A stretch of DNA of 64,000 bases. Source: Mesorhizobium sp. WSM3859. GTDB taxonomy: Bacteria > Pseudomonadota > Alphaproteobacteria > Rhizobiales > Rhizobiaceae. A model generated the notes under the pieces. The model was not told the origin of the DNA, made no database searches, and was given only the letters and a program-made list of their open reading frames with translations. A program made the position numbers and the translations under genes. This document shows, piece after piece, positions 6,953 through 15,446 of the stretch (position 1 is its first letter; the number at the start of each line of letters is the position of its first letter). The DNA lies in assembly GCF_002295065.1 (NCBI RefSeq), contig NZ_NSGG01000017.1, forward strand, positions 1-64,000, written 5' to 3'.

Positions 6953-8389
6953 TCAATTCGCTTCGGCCGTCGTGATCGTCGCCGACCTGACACCGGCACG
7001 GGCCTGGATCGCAGCCACCGCCGCCTGTATGTCGGGATTGACTTCGAACGCCTTGCGGCCGGCGCCGATCAGGAGGTCGACCTGATCGACAGGCAGCCTG
7101 AGCCTGGTCGGGATCTCGTTCAGCTTCGCCTCGGTTGGCGGGTCGAGATCGGCGAAGGACAAATGCTGGACCACGAGGTGCACGTCACGGCAGTTCCAGC
7201 CGCCGGCCAAGCCGCGATAGGCGGAAACGGCCGAGCCCGGCAGGCCGCAGCGGAAGCGCACCAGCTCGCCTTTCCATTGCGAGACGGCGAGCGTCAGCGC
7301 ATCGAATTCGTCGCGCACCGAGGCGGCAAGCGTGGTGCTGGTCGTCACATTGAAAAGCTCGCTGGCCTTCGGTCCATGCACCGACTTCGTCCAGGCTTTG
7401 TTGCTGCCGCTTCCGGCGTCGACGACGATGAAGATCAGCGTGTTCAGGCGTACGGCTTCCGAGGGCGACAGCGGCCCGTAGGGCGTGCCGGCGGCCGAGC
7501 GCTCGAGCGTGAAGCCGGTGACGCCGATATTGTCGGTAAGGCCGCCGTCCAGCAGCTTCACATAGTCGCGCGGGCCGGCGTTCTGGTAGGCGTCGAGCGC
7601 CTTGGCATAGGCCTTGAGCCGCAGCGAGGCGTTGCGGTCGGCCAACGCCTCACTCAGCCAGCCGGGCCGGTGGTAGCCGCAATCGGGACTGGTCGCCGCG
7701 ACGACGATCGGCGCAAAGACGACGGGCACGGCAGCGGATGCCGCGACGCCGTCGGCAAGCCGCACCTTGTCGAGATCGCTGCAGAGAGCTGCAAAGGTGT
7801 CGTAGGTGAACAGGAAGGGCGTGCCGTTGTAGATGTCGGACGCGTTGATCCAGACGATCGGCCCGTTCGGCTTGTGCAACGCCTTGAACGTCGCGCCGTC
7901 GAAGAGATGGTCGTTCAGCCATTTGGCGAAGCCGCTTCGGTCGTTGACGCCGCCATAATAGGCACGCACCAGGTTGACCGGCGAGATCGCCTCCCTGAGG
8001 TCGGCTTCCGCGTTCTGGATGAGAAAGCGCTCGCGGAAATCCTGGTAGCCATCCCTGCCCTTGTAGCCGAAATAGGCGGCGGTGATGGCGCCGCCGGAGG
8101 CGCCGGAGATCATCCTTATGTCGTCGACCAGCGTGCGCCGTTTCGGGCGTTGGTCGATGACGACGTCGTCAAGCGCCCGCAACACGCCGTAGGAAAAGGC
8201 GGCCGCCCGCGTGCCTCCGCCGGAGAACGCCAGACCCACGACAGTCGAACCGTCATCGGCGGGATCGGGGATGTAGGTGGGCGACGGGTGACCTGCTTGT
8301 TTGGTCAGCGTGTTGATCGGTCCGACATCGTCGGCAACGCAGCCGGCCACGGCCATCAGCACTGCGACAAAGGCCACACGAAGACGCAA
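6953..8389 (-). CDS. Patatin-like phospholipase lipoprotein
   Basis: About 478 residues. The N-terminus (LRVAFVAVLMAVAGC) is a lipoprotein signal peptide with lipobox VAGC, so the protein should be anchored to a membrane on the periplasmic side. Patatin motifs follow: oxyanion loop AFSGGGTRAAAFSYGVLRAL, nucleophile serine in SGASGGAITAAYFG, and catalytic aspartate in KLLDGGLTDNIG. No ATG fits the signal peptide. A TTG at 8389 preceded by GGGGGA is my choice, with another TTG at 8404 possible. It lies downstream of a metallophosphoesterase on the same strand; the pair may form a lipid or phosphate scavenging unit, which is inference. Confidence 0.87.
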   Translation of the reverse strand: MRLRVAFVAVLMAVAGCVADDVGPINTLTKQAGHPSPTYIPDPADDGSTVVGLAFSGGGTRAAAFSYGVLRALDDVVIDQRPKRRTLVDDIRMISGASGGAITAAYFGYKGRDGYQDFRERFLIQNAEADLREAISPVNLVRAYYGGVNDRSGFAKWLNDHLFDGATFKALHKPNGPIVWINASDIYNGTPFLFTYDTFAALCSDLDKVRLADGVAASAAVPVVFAPIVVAATSPDCGYHRPGWLSEALADRNASLRLKAYAKALDAYQNAGPRDYVKLLDGGLTDNIGVTGFTLERSAAGTPYGPLSPSEAVRLNTLIFIVVDAGSGSNKAWTKSVHGPKASELFNVTTSTTLAASVRDEFDALTLAVSQWKGELVRFRCGLPGSAVSAYRGLAGGWNCRDVHLVVQHLSFADLDPPTEAKLNEIPTRLRLPVDQVDLLIGAGRKAFEVNPDIQAAVAAIQARAGVRSATITTAEAN

Positions 8390-8520
8390 ATCCAGTTCCC
8401 CCAAGGGCTGCCCTCTCCCGCAGCCGCGACGAACCCTAGCCGGATTGCGTTGCCCGATGCAATCGCACCTCCCAAGCACCTTGATGACAGGACCACCAAG
8501 GCCGCCGCCAGGCGGCCCTT

Positions 8521-9651
8521 TCATGCCTGGAATTGCTTGGCGAAAGCGTTGGTGAAGACGATCTCGCCATGGTCGCCGGCCGCCTCGCCAAGCACCACAT
8601 CCATGTTGTCGGCCGTGACCCTGGCCAGCGCGAAGCCGCCCATATAGGCCGCCTTCGGCTTGATGAGGTCGAGCCCGTCGCGCTGATAGATCATCGGCAC
8701 TTCGTGCTGGTGGCCGTGAAAGACCGCAATCACATTGTAGCCCTTGATCGCGGCCAGCAGCGCCTGGCGATCGGCTTCGCCCCACCAATGCGGGCGGCCG
8801 GCGCCATCGTCATCAAAAGTGCGCTTCACCGGATCCCAGCGCTCGGTCGAGAAGGTGTCCCAACCATAATGCTGGAAGATGACCACAGGTCGGCCATCGC
8901 CGGCATATGTGGCAAGGTCCTGCTTCAGCCAGGGCAGGCTGCTCGGCGCGGCATGGCCGGTGTCGCCGGCGAAGCGGTGCGTCTGGATGAGATGCAGGCC
9001 GCCCCAGTCCCAGGAATAGCAATCGGTATCGACGTCATATTCGGTCGCCGGCACCGGCGGCTTGAAGAACACGCCGGGGCGATGATTGACCTCGACATAG
9101 TCGCGCAATTCGCGGCGATACCAATCGACATGCGGCGGCGAGCCGTTCTGGTCGAGATCGTGGTTGCCCAGCCCGACATAGACCGGGATGTGGACGCGGT
9201 CCGGCCCCATACCTTCCTGGTAGCGCTGGGAGAACTGCAGAAGCTGCGTGCCTTCGCTGGGCTCGGTGACCTGACCGCCGCCATCGTCGGTGATGTCGCC
9301 GCCGGTGACGAGGCCGAGCGGCGTGCCGATGCGGGTGCCGGCCGAATGCAGGCCGGTGGCAACGCCGTTGATCTCGGCCGGCCACCTTTTGTCGGCGATG
9401 GCGTTCAGGGCCGCGACATTGCGCAGAAGGGCGGCATCGGTCTTGCCCTCCTGCAGGCAGTTGGGACTGAGGCCGCTTGCCATGCGGCAGGCATGAATGT
9501 CGGCGATGAAGAGGAAGGTGGCGTCGATCGGCTGGATGCGCTTTCCAGTCTGGCCGAAGGCCACCCGCGGAACGACGCCGGCGGCAGCGAGCCCACCCAT
9601 GCGGGCGATGAAGGTGCGGCGCGAAACGATTGCTGGCGAAGAGTGATTCAT
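8521..9651 (-). CDS. Tat-exported metallophosphoesterase
   Basis: About 376 residues. The N-terminus has a twin-arginine motif, SRRTFIARMGGLAAAGVV, predicting folded export to the periplasm. Calcineurin-type metal-binding motifs are in order: FIADIHACRM, GGDITDDGGG, GNHDLDQNG, QHYGWD and GHQHEVPM. It should hydrolyse a phosphomonoester or phosphodiester. I use MNHSSPAIVSRR as start; an ATG 6 codons earlier is possible. It is upstream of the patatin-like phospholipase and separated from it by 131 bases. Confidence 0.9.
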   Translation of the reverse strand: MNHSSPAIVSRRTFIARMGGLAAAGVVPRVAFGQTGKRIQPIDATFLFIADIHACRMASGLSPNCLQEGKTDAALLRNVAALNAIADKRWPAEINGVATGLHSAGTRIGTPLGLVTGGDITDDGGGQVTEPSEGTQLLQFSQRYQEGMGPDRVHIPVYVGLGNHDLDQNGSPPHVDWYRRELRDYVEVNHRPGVFFKPPVPATEYDVDTDCYSWDWGGLHLIQTHRFAGDTGHAAPSSLPWLKQDLATYAGDGRPVVIFQHYGWDTFSTERWDPVKRTFDDDGAGRPHWWGEADRQALLAAIKGYNVIAVFHGHQHEVPMIYQRDGLDLIKPKAAYMGGFALARVTADNMDVVLGEAAGDHGEIVFTNAFAKQFQA

Positions 9652-9804
9652 CGTCGCCCGATTAAACACCCTCGAACCGCCTCGTCCAGTTCAATGCCCG
9701 GCCCGCGCCTGGAGACTATTCATGCAAGGCATGAAAAGCTCCTGGGTCGACAGCGCGGCGGCGGTCTGTCATTGCTTTGGTACATGCATCCAGGGGAAGA
9801 ACGC

Positions 9805-10398
9805 ATGAAAACCCTTACAACCGGCGTCGTGTTCGCCATGCTCACCTTCGCTGGCGCCGCGCAGGCCTCGGACTGCGTCGACGCAAAGTCCGCCAAGGCC
9901 GGTTTCGTGCTCGAAAAGGCCGGCATAAGCAGCGAGTTCCGACCGGCGCCCGGCGGCATGGTCGCGGTCGCCAACAAGTATCAATCGGATTCGCCGCAGA
10001 TACAGTATCTTTATGCCGGGCTGATCGAGGTGTTCCGCGACAGCGACACCGGGCGGCTGTCGATGATCCCGCTCGGCGACTTGAAGAAGCTGTTCCCGCT
10101 GAAGGCGGGCGCGAAGAGCAAGGCCGTATTCGTGCGGCTGTCTTCGAAAAAGGCCCCGCAGGGCACCGAGACGCTGGCGCTCGCCGTCAAGGGCAAGGAC
10201 ACCTACAGGCTCGGCGACTGCAAATACAATGTGCTCGTGGTCGGCGAAACGATCACCGGCGAGAATGGCAACGTCATCGATACCTTCACCGCGCTCTATT
10301 CGCCGGACCTGCAAGCGGTGCTGGCGCGGCGATATGACGAAGGGACGAGCGCGCAGAGCGAGGTGGGGTTCGAGAGGATCAAGCCGCTTAAGAAGTAA
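9805..10398 (+). CDS. Hypothetical secreted protein
   Basis: A 197-residue protein with a clear Sec signal peptide (MKTLTTGVVFAMLTFAGAAQAS) and cleavage after AQA. The mature part has two cysteines (SDCVDAKSAK, GDCKYNV) that could form a disulfide, and it is rich in beta-type segments. I do not recognise a family. GGGGAAGA precedes the ATG. It is divergent from the metallophosphoesterase and convergent with the TetR gene. Confidence 0.75.
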   Translation: MKTLTTGVVFAMLTFAGAAQASDCVDAKSAKAGFVLEKAGISSEFRPAPGGMVAVANKYQSDSPQIQYLYAGLIEVFRDSDTGRLSMIPLGDLKKLFPLKAGAKSKAVFVRLSSKKAPQGTETLALAVKGKDTYRLGDCKYNVLVVGETITGENGNVIDTFTALYSPDLQAVLARRYDEGTSAQSEVGFERIKPLKK

Positions 10399-10463
10399 TT
10401 GGCAGCCGCTCTTAAATTTTCAAGCGAAAGCGATCCCTCACACACCCCCTGTCCCGCCAGCGT

Positions 10464-11129
10464 CTATCGTAACAAGATCCTGCGGCGTCGCCTCGCTGCC
10501 AGTCCGCTGGAAGACGGATACACGCTTTCCAATCCCTTCAAGCACTCTCGCAATACTCTGGCGTCCTGCGACGTCTTGGCCATCGACATGGCGCCGGAAT
10601 AGGCCGCCACCGCGAGCGCGGCGAAGCGGTCGGGATCGGTGCCGCCCTCCGCGCCGTCCAGCTGGTCGGCCCGGATCTTATCGGCGATAGCCTGCCGCCA
10701 TCCGGCGAAGATTCCGGCCAGCGCCGAGCGGAATTCATCATCGGCCAGCGACAATTCATGCGCGAGGTTGTTGAGCGGGCAGCCGCGCACATAACCTTGC
10801 TGCTCCAGCTCCGCCGCCACCGCTTCGAACACGGCCCGCACGCCTTCGCGGGCCGAGGGCGCCGCCAGCACCGGGTCGATCCAGGTTTCCTGGACCGCGG
10901 CCGCGACCCGCTCCTCGATCACCGCGAGCGCCAACGCCTTCTTGGTCGGGAAATGGTGGTGCAGCGCGCCGCCGGTGACGCCGGCAGCCGCCATCAGATC
11001 GCCGAGGCTGGAGGCATGATAGCCGCGCGCCTGGAAGGAACCTTCCGCCACGTCGAGCACACGCCGGCGCATGCCTTCGGGATCGTTGGTGCGCTTCTTG
11101 CGAGGCCGTACAGCAATCTCTCCTGACAT
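10464..11129 (-). CDS. TetR family repressor (LmrA/YxaF-like)
   Basis: A 221-residue regulator. The HTH lies at residues about 14-60 with RVLDVAEGSFQARGYHASSLGDLMAAAGVTGGALHHHFPTKKALALAVI. The C-terminal domain carries RGCPLNNLAHELS, typical of the LmrA/YxaF type that binds hydrophobic or aromatic effectors. It is divergent from the NIPSNAP gene, and the 83-base gap contains two AAACAG/CTGTTT inverted repeats that probably are its operators, so it likely represses itself and that gene. Confidence 0.93.
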   Translation of the reverse strand: MSGEIAVRPRKKRTNDPEGMRRRVLDVAEGSFQARGYHASSLGDLMAAAGVTGGALHHHFPTKKALALAVIEERVAAAVQETWIDPVLAAPSAREGVRAVFEAVAAELEQQGYVRGCPLNNLAHELSLADDEFRSALAGIFAGWRQAIADKIRADQLDGAEGGTDPDRFAALAVAAYSGAMSMAKTSQDARVLRECLKGLESVYPSSSGLAARRRRRILLR

Positions 11130-11152
11130 CGGATCACGATAGCAGATTGACA

Positions 11153-11200
11153 AAACAGGACAACCGGTCTGTTTATAAAACAGGACGATCACCCTGTTTT
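11153..11200. promoter_or_regulatory. Two TetR operators between the TetR and NIPSNAP genes
   Basis: AAACAG (11153-11158) pairs with CTGTTT (11169-11174). AAAACAGG (11177-11184) pairs with CCTGTTTT (11193-11200). The two sites share the same half-site and sit 13-60 bases before the NIPSNAP start, a usual place for TetR-type repression. Confidence 0.7.
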
Positions 11201-11212
11201 GAGATTTCAATC

Positions 11213-11971
11213 ATGAACCGACCCTCTCGCCTTGCCTCGCCTGTCGTGGAACTGCGGCAATACACGCTGAAGCCCGGACAGCGCGAAACGCTGATTGCCC
11301 TCTTCGACCGCGAGTTCGTCGAGACACAGGAAGCGACCGGTATGACCGTCATCGGCCAGTTCCGCGATGTCGACCGACCGGACATGTTCGTCTGGCTGCG
11401 CGGTTTCGGCGACATGGTGGCGCGGAGAAATGCGCTGGCCGCCTTCTATGGCGGGCCGGTCTGGGCCGAGCATCGGGATGCCGCCAATGCGACGATGATC
11501 GATTCCGACGACGTGCTGCTGCTCAAACCGGCCTGGCGGGGTGCGGAATTCGACCTCTCAAACTTGCAGCGGACGACGGCCGATAAGGCTGAAATTATGA
11601 GCGGTGAAAACCGTTTGCCCGGTTTTGTTGAGATTTCGATTCATCATTTGCGGCCAGGCACCGAAGCCGGTTTTGCCGAGCGCTTCGAGGCGGAGGCGGT
11701 CCCGCCGCTTGTGGCAAGCGGCGCCCGGCTGCTTGGCGCCTTCGTCACCGAGCATTCCGAAAACACGTTTCCGCGTTTGCCCGTGCGCGCTGCCGAAAAT
11801 GTCTTCGTCATCGTCACCGGTTTCGACGATGGCGATACCCATGCCGGCCATCGGGCCGCCCTCGCCGGTTTGCCGGCATGGCTGGCGGCCCGCGAAACCA
11901 TGCAGACTTTTTCCACTAAGCCGGTTGAGACGTTGCGGCTGACGCCGACGAGCCGATCGCTTTTGCGATAA
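11213..11971 (+). CDS. NIPSNAP family protein
   Basis: A 252-residue protein made of two NIPSNAP (dimeric alpha-beta barrel) repeats. The first begins VVELRQYTLKPGQRETLIALFDREFVETQEATG and the second FVEISIHHLRPGTEAGFAERFEAEAVPPLVASG. The function of bacterial NIPSNAP proteins is not known. No signal peptide is visible. It is probably controlled by the divergent TetR regulator through the operators at 11153-11200, which suggests a response to a small hydrophobic compound. Confidence 0.88.
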   Translation: MNRPSRLASPVVELRQYTLKPGQRETLIALFDREFVETQEATGMTVIGQFRDVDRPDMFVWLRGFGDMVARRNALAAFYGGPVWAEHRDAANATMIDSDDVLLLKPAWRGAEFDLSNLQRTTADKAEIMSGENRLPGFVEISIHHLRPGTEAGFAERFEAEAVPPLVASGARLLGAFVTEHSENTFPRLPVRAAENVFVIVTGFDDGDTHAGHRAALAGLPAWLAARETMQTFSTKPVETLRLTPTSRSLLR

Positions 11972-12808
11972 TCACGCGGCCGGCAACATGCCGGCTATTG
12001 CCTCGGCGACAAAGGCTGGGTCTTCCCAATGCGGGTTGTGGCCGCATTCCCGCGCCCACACCCTACGCGATCCGGCGAGCGCCTCGGCCATGGCCTGCTG
12101 GTGCGCCGCTCCGAAAAGCGGATCGTGCCCCCCGGCGATGATCAGCGCCGGGGCCTGCACGGCCCTCGCAGCGGCGGTCAGATCGGTGTGGCGGATTTCT
12201 TCGAGAATGGCGCGCCAGCGCGCCGCCGGAATCGCGGAGGCGTCCTGCGCGAGGCCGGCGAGAAAGGCACGCGGCACACCTGGCCGGCAAGCATGCCACC
12301 AGTCATAGAACGGATCCGACGGCGAGATCGGGTCGCGCAAGGCCGCCACACCGTCGATCAGTTGGTGATGCGATCCGAAATCGGGCTTCAGCGTGCTGGC
12401 CAGGATGACCAGCCCACCGATCAATTCCGGATGGCGCGCGGCCAGCGCGATCGACACCATGCCGCCCAGCGAGTGGCCGATGACAACCGGCCGGTTCAGC
12501 CGCAAGTGCCGGATCAACCCGGCCATGTCGTCGGCGAAATCGGCGGCGCCGCAGCCCTCGCCTGCAGCAGAGCCGCCATGACCACGCAAGTCCGGCATGA
12601 TCAGCCGGCGCCCGGAAAGATGCGGAGCCAGCAGCGAAAAACTGCGGCTGGTGTCGGTGAAGCCATGCACCAAGAGCAAAGGCGGCTCCGAACCAGCGAT
12701 CTCGACATAGGCAAGCTCGAGGCCGCCGACATCGACCATCCGCTTGCGGGAGGGCCAGGTGGACTGCTCGATGTCCTGATCCGTTAGCTCCGGAGCTGCC
12801 TGCCTCAC
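11972..12808 (-). CDS. Alpha/beta hydrolase
   Basis: A 278-residue alpha/beta hydrolase. Visible motifs: oxyanion HGFTDTSRS, nucleophile elbow GHSLGGM (Ser about residue 116), acid in GGHDPLFG and base His in CGHNPHWEDP. The ATG overlaps the stop of choX by 4 bases, so the two are translationally coupled and form one operon. An esterase beside a choline-binding protein might release choline or a related compound from an ester; this is inference from context. Confidence 0.9.
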   Translation of the reverse strand: MRQAAPELTDQDIEQSTWPSRKRMVDVGGLELAYVEIAGSEPPLLLVHGFTDTSRSFSLLAPHLSGRRLIMPDLRGHGGSAAGEGCGAADFADDMAGLIRHLRLNRPVVIGHSLGGMVSIALAARHPELIGGLVILASTLKPDFGSHHQLIDGVAALRDPISPSDPFYDWWHACRPGVPRAFLAGLAQDASAIPAARWRAILEEIRHTDLTAAARAVQAPALIIAGGHDPLFGAAHQQAMAEALAGSRRVWARECGHNPHWEDPAFVAEAIAGMLPAA

Positions 12809-13743
12809 AGTCCGAGCTTTTCCTTGACCGCGGCAAGGCCGGGCTTGCCGTCGAAAGTGGTGACGCCGGCGAGCCAGGCATCGAGGCGATCCTTATGCAA
12901 GGCGATCGACTTCAGCGCGCCCTCCTCCGGCTTCATGCCGTCATTGATGAGATAGCCCATGCCGACATTTTCCATGTCGATGTCGAAGGCGAGGTTCTTC
13001 AGGAGTTGCGCCACGTTCGGGCACTCCTGCAGAAAACCCTTGCGCACCTGCGTCGTCACCGTGGCGGCGCCGAAATTCGGACCGAAGAACTTGTCGCCGC
13101 CGGTCAGATACTTGAAGTCGTACATCGTATTCATCGGATGCGGCGCCCAGCCCTGGAAGACGATGAACTGCTTCTCCTTGATCTCGTAGCCGACCTCCGA
13201 GAGCATACCGGCCTCACTCGACTCCACCACCTGCCAACCAGCGAGATCGAATTGCGGATCGGCGATGGCGTCCATCATCAGCTGGTTGGAGCCCGGCTCG
13301 ATGCCGTACATCTTCTTGCCGAACTTGTCGGCGAATTTGTGCAGGTCTGACAGGTCCTTGACGCCGGCCTCCCAGACATAAGTCGGCACGGCGAAAGTGT
13401 ATTTGGCGCCGACCAGATTGACCCGCACATTCTCGATCGAGCCGTCCTTCTTGTAGGGCTCGTAATAGGTGACCATCGCCGGATCCCAGTAGCCGAGGAA
13501 CAGGTCGAGGTCCTTGTTCTTCATGCCCTCGTAGATGACGTTGATGCCGAGCACCTCGCTCTGCGGCTCGTAGCCGAGCGCCTGGAGCAGCACCTTGGCC
13601 ACCCCGGTGGTGAAGGCGAGATCGTTCCAGCCGGGCTCGGCCATGCGGACCGTTTTGCAGCTCTCGGCCTCAGCGGCCCGGGCCGCCTGGGAAGCCATCA
13701 TCAGGGCCGCGACACAGACGCCATTCGCAAGCATGCGCAACAT
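12805..13743 (-). CDS. choX: Choline/betaine ABC transporter substrate-binding protein
   Basis: A 312-residue periplasmic protein of the OpuAC family with a signal peptide ending ASQAARAAE. Features of ChoX are present: VRMAEPGWNDLAFTTGVAKVLLQALGYEP at the start of the mature protein, and the aromatic-rich segments LGYWDPAMVTYYEPY and FQGWAPHPMNTMYDF that build the cation-binding box. Normally choX is followed by choW and choV, but here an alpha/beta hydrolase follows and no permease or ATPase is in the window. It may therefore work with a transporter encoded elsewhere or be a sensor. Confidence 0.9.
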   Translation of the reverse strand: MLRMLANGVCVAALMMASQAARAAEAESCKTVRMAEPGWNDLAFTTGVAKVLLQALGYEPQSEVLGINVIYEGMKNKDLDLFLGYWDPAMVTYYEPYKKDGSIENVRVNLVGAKYTFAVPTYVWEAGVKDLSDLHKFADKFGKKMYGIEPGSNQLMMDAIADPQFDLAGWQVVESSEAGMLSEVGYEIKEKQFIVFQGWAPHPMNTMYDFKYLTGGDKFFGPNFGAATVTTQVRKGFLQECPNVAQLLKNLAFDIDMENVGMGYLINDGMKPEEGALKSIALHKDRLDAWLAGVTTFDGKPGLAAVKEKLGL

Positions 13744-13768
13744 TCTGGTTCTCCTCTTTCGATCGTTT

Positions 13769-13812
13769 TGACCTATTGGTCATTTTATTGTCCCATCGGT
13801 CAATCATTGATC
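13769..13812. promoter_or_regulatory. Putative BetI-type operators
   Basis: TGACC-TATT-GGTCA (13769-13782) is a perfect dyad and GGTCAATCATTGATC (13798-13812) a near-perfect one. Both lie in the 82-base gap between choX and the divergent BetI-like repressor. Confidence 0.6.
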
Positions 13813-13825
13813 TGAGCGGGCGAAG

Positions 13826-14476
13826 ATGTCAACATGGATTCGCCATGCATGGATCGATCCAGTGAAACTGACGCGTCTCAGCGACATACGCCGCAAGGAG
13901 TTGCGGCAGGCGGCGTTCGCCGTTCTGGAACTCGAAGGCATCGCCGGCGCGACGCTGGAAAAGGTCGCGGCCCAGGCCGGGGCCTCGAAGGGCATCGTGC
14001 TGCATTATTTCCGCAACAAGCAGGAGTTGTTCGAGCACGCCATGCGCGAGGCGAATGCCGTGCTCTGTCATGCCGTGGTCGCCCGGCTGCAGCGGGCGCG
14101 GACGCCGATGGAACGGCTCGACGCCGTGATCGAGGGCAATTTCGAGGAGCACCTGTTCCTGCCGCCGCTCTGCCACGCCTGGCTGTCGCTCTGCGCCGAG
14201 GTGCCGCGCGACGAGAAGCTGGCGCGTATCCAGAAGGTGATCCACGCGCGCATGCGCTCAAACCTGTTGTCCGGCCTGCGCGGCCTCGCTTCGCCGGAAC
14301 TGGCCGAGGAGATCGTGCTTGGCGTCACCGCCTTGATCGACGGGCTGTGGCTCAGGCTCGGCCTGCAGCCGGGCAGCGTCTCGCGCGAGCAGGCCGTGCG
14401 CCAGGTCAAGGATTTCGTCGCGGGGCGGCTTGCGCTTCGCCAGCCCACGCCCGTCGGACTGGCCTCGGCGGGATAA
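13826..14476 (+). CDS. BetI-like TetR family repressor
   Basis: A 216-residue TetR protein. The HTH spans about residues 22-68 (RRKELRQAAFAVLELEGIAGATLEKVAAQAGASKGIVLHYFRNKQELFEHAM). The C-terminal region carries FLPPLCHAWLSLCAEVP and TALIDGLWLRLGL, as in BetI, the choline-responsive repressor of glycine betaine synthesis. It is divergent from choX, with two dyads between, so control of choX is likely. The exact start is uncertain, since the first 16 residues are unlike BetI. I call it BetI-like because betAB genes are absent here. Confidence 0.85.
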   Translation: MSTWIRHAWIDPVKLTRLSDIRRKELRQAAFAVLELEGIAGATLEKVAAQAGASKGIVLHYFRNKQELFEHAMREANAVLCHAVVARLQRARTPMERLDAVIEGNFEEHLFLPPLCHAWLSLCAEVPRDEKLARIQKVIHARMRSNLLSGLRGLASPELAEEIVLGVTALIDGLWLRLGLQPGSVSREQAVRQVKDFVAGRLALRQPTPVGLASAG

Positions 14477-14560
14477 AGTTCATACCCGTCGATAGCTCAT
14501 TCGCTTGACCGCCCGCCTTGCTCGGCGTTGCATTGCCGCTCCAATTGCAGGAGCATGGCG

Positions 14561-15334
14561 ATGCGACTTCAAGGCAAGCGGGCGCTGGTCACGGGGGGCT
14601 CGGACGGCATCGGCCTGGCGATTGCGGAAGCCTTTGCCCGAGAAGGTGCCGACCTTTTGATCGTCGGGCGCGATGCGGGAAAGCTGGACACTGCGCGCGA
14701 GACAATCGCCAAGGCTGCTGAAAATGCCGCGATCGAAACGCTGTCGGCCGATCTCGCCACCAGCGCCGGCGTCGATGCGGTCGTCGGCTATGTCGGCCAA
14801 TCCAGCCGGCCGCTGGACATCCTCGTCAACAATGCCGGCGTCGCCTATCTGGTGCCGTTCGAGACGGTGAGCGCTGAGCAGTTCCAGCATTCCTTCGCGC
14901 TCAATGTGACGGCGGCGTTCTTCCTTACCCAACAGCTGCTACCGCATTTGAGCGCCGGCGCCTCGGTCATCAACATCTCGTCCTACTTCGCCAGCAAGAT
15001 GATCCCGAAACGGCCGTCGAGCCTCTATTCGCTGTCCAAGGGCGCGCTGAATTCGCTGACCAAATCGCTTGCCTTCGAGCTTGGACCGCGCGGCATCCGC
15101 GTCAACGCGATCGCGCCCGGCACCATCGACACCGCCATGCGGCGCAAATCGATCGTCAACCTTCCGCAGCAGGCACAAGACGAACTCAAGGACTATGTGG
15201 AGCGAAGCTATCCGCTCGGCCGCATCGGCCGTCCCGCGGATGTCGCCGGCATGGCGGTGCATCTCGCCAGCCACGAGGCCGCCTGGACCAGCGGCAGCAT
15301 ATTCGCGGTGGATGGCGGCTATACCGCCGGGTGA
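14561..15334 (+). CDS. Short-chain dehydrogenase/reductase
   Basis: A 257-residue classical SDR. NAD(P) is bound by TGGSDGIGLAIAEAF; NNAG is followed by the catalytic Ser in INISSYF and the YxxxK pair in YSLSKGALN. Late PGTIDTAM and the C-terminal IFAVDGGYTAG are typical. It should oxidise or reduce an alcohol/ketone in the cytosol. The start ATG at 14561 has AGGAG seven bases upstream, better than the ATG at 14555, which is only one base from it. The substrate is unknown. Confidence 0.92.
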   Translation: MRLQGKRALVTGGSDGIGLAIAEAFAREGADLLIVGRDAGKLDTARETIAKAAENAAIETLSADLATSAGVDAVVGYVGQSSRPLDILVNNAGVAYLVPFETVSAEQFQHSFALNVTAAFFLTQQLLPHLSAGASVINISSYFASKMIPKRPSSLYSLSKGALNSLTKSLAFELGPRGIRVNAIAPGTIDTAMRRKSIVNLPQQAQDELKDYVERSYPLGRIGRPADVAGMAVHLASHEAAWTSGSIFAVDGGYTAG

Positions 15335-15446
15335 GAATAGCCTCTCCCTTCAACCGATTTGCATCTTCCTTGCCCGCAATCTCCGCTTGATGCCGTTTAT
15401 GCAACGCGATACGCCGTTGCCCAAATCGACAGACCGGAGACTTGCC

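Noticed and set aside
6947..8647. A 566-codon plus-strand frame opposite the patatin gene
   Set aside because: No domain resemblance and no plausible ribosome site; the minus strand has a lipobox and patatin catalytic motifs.
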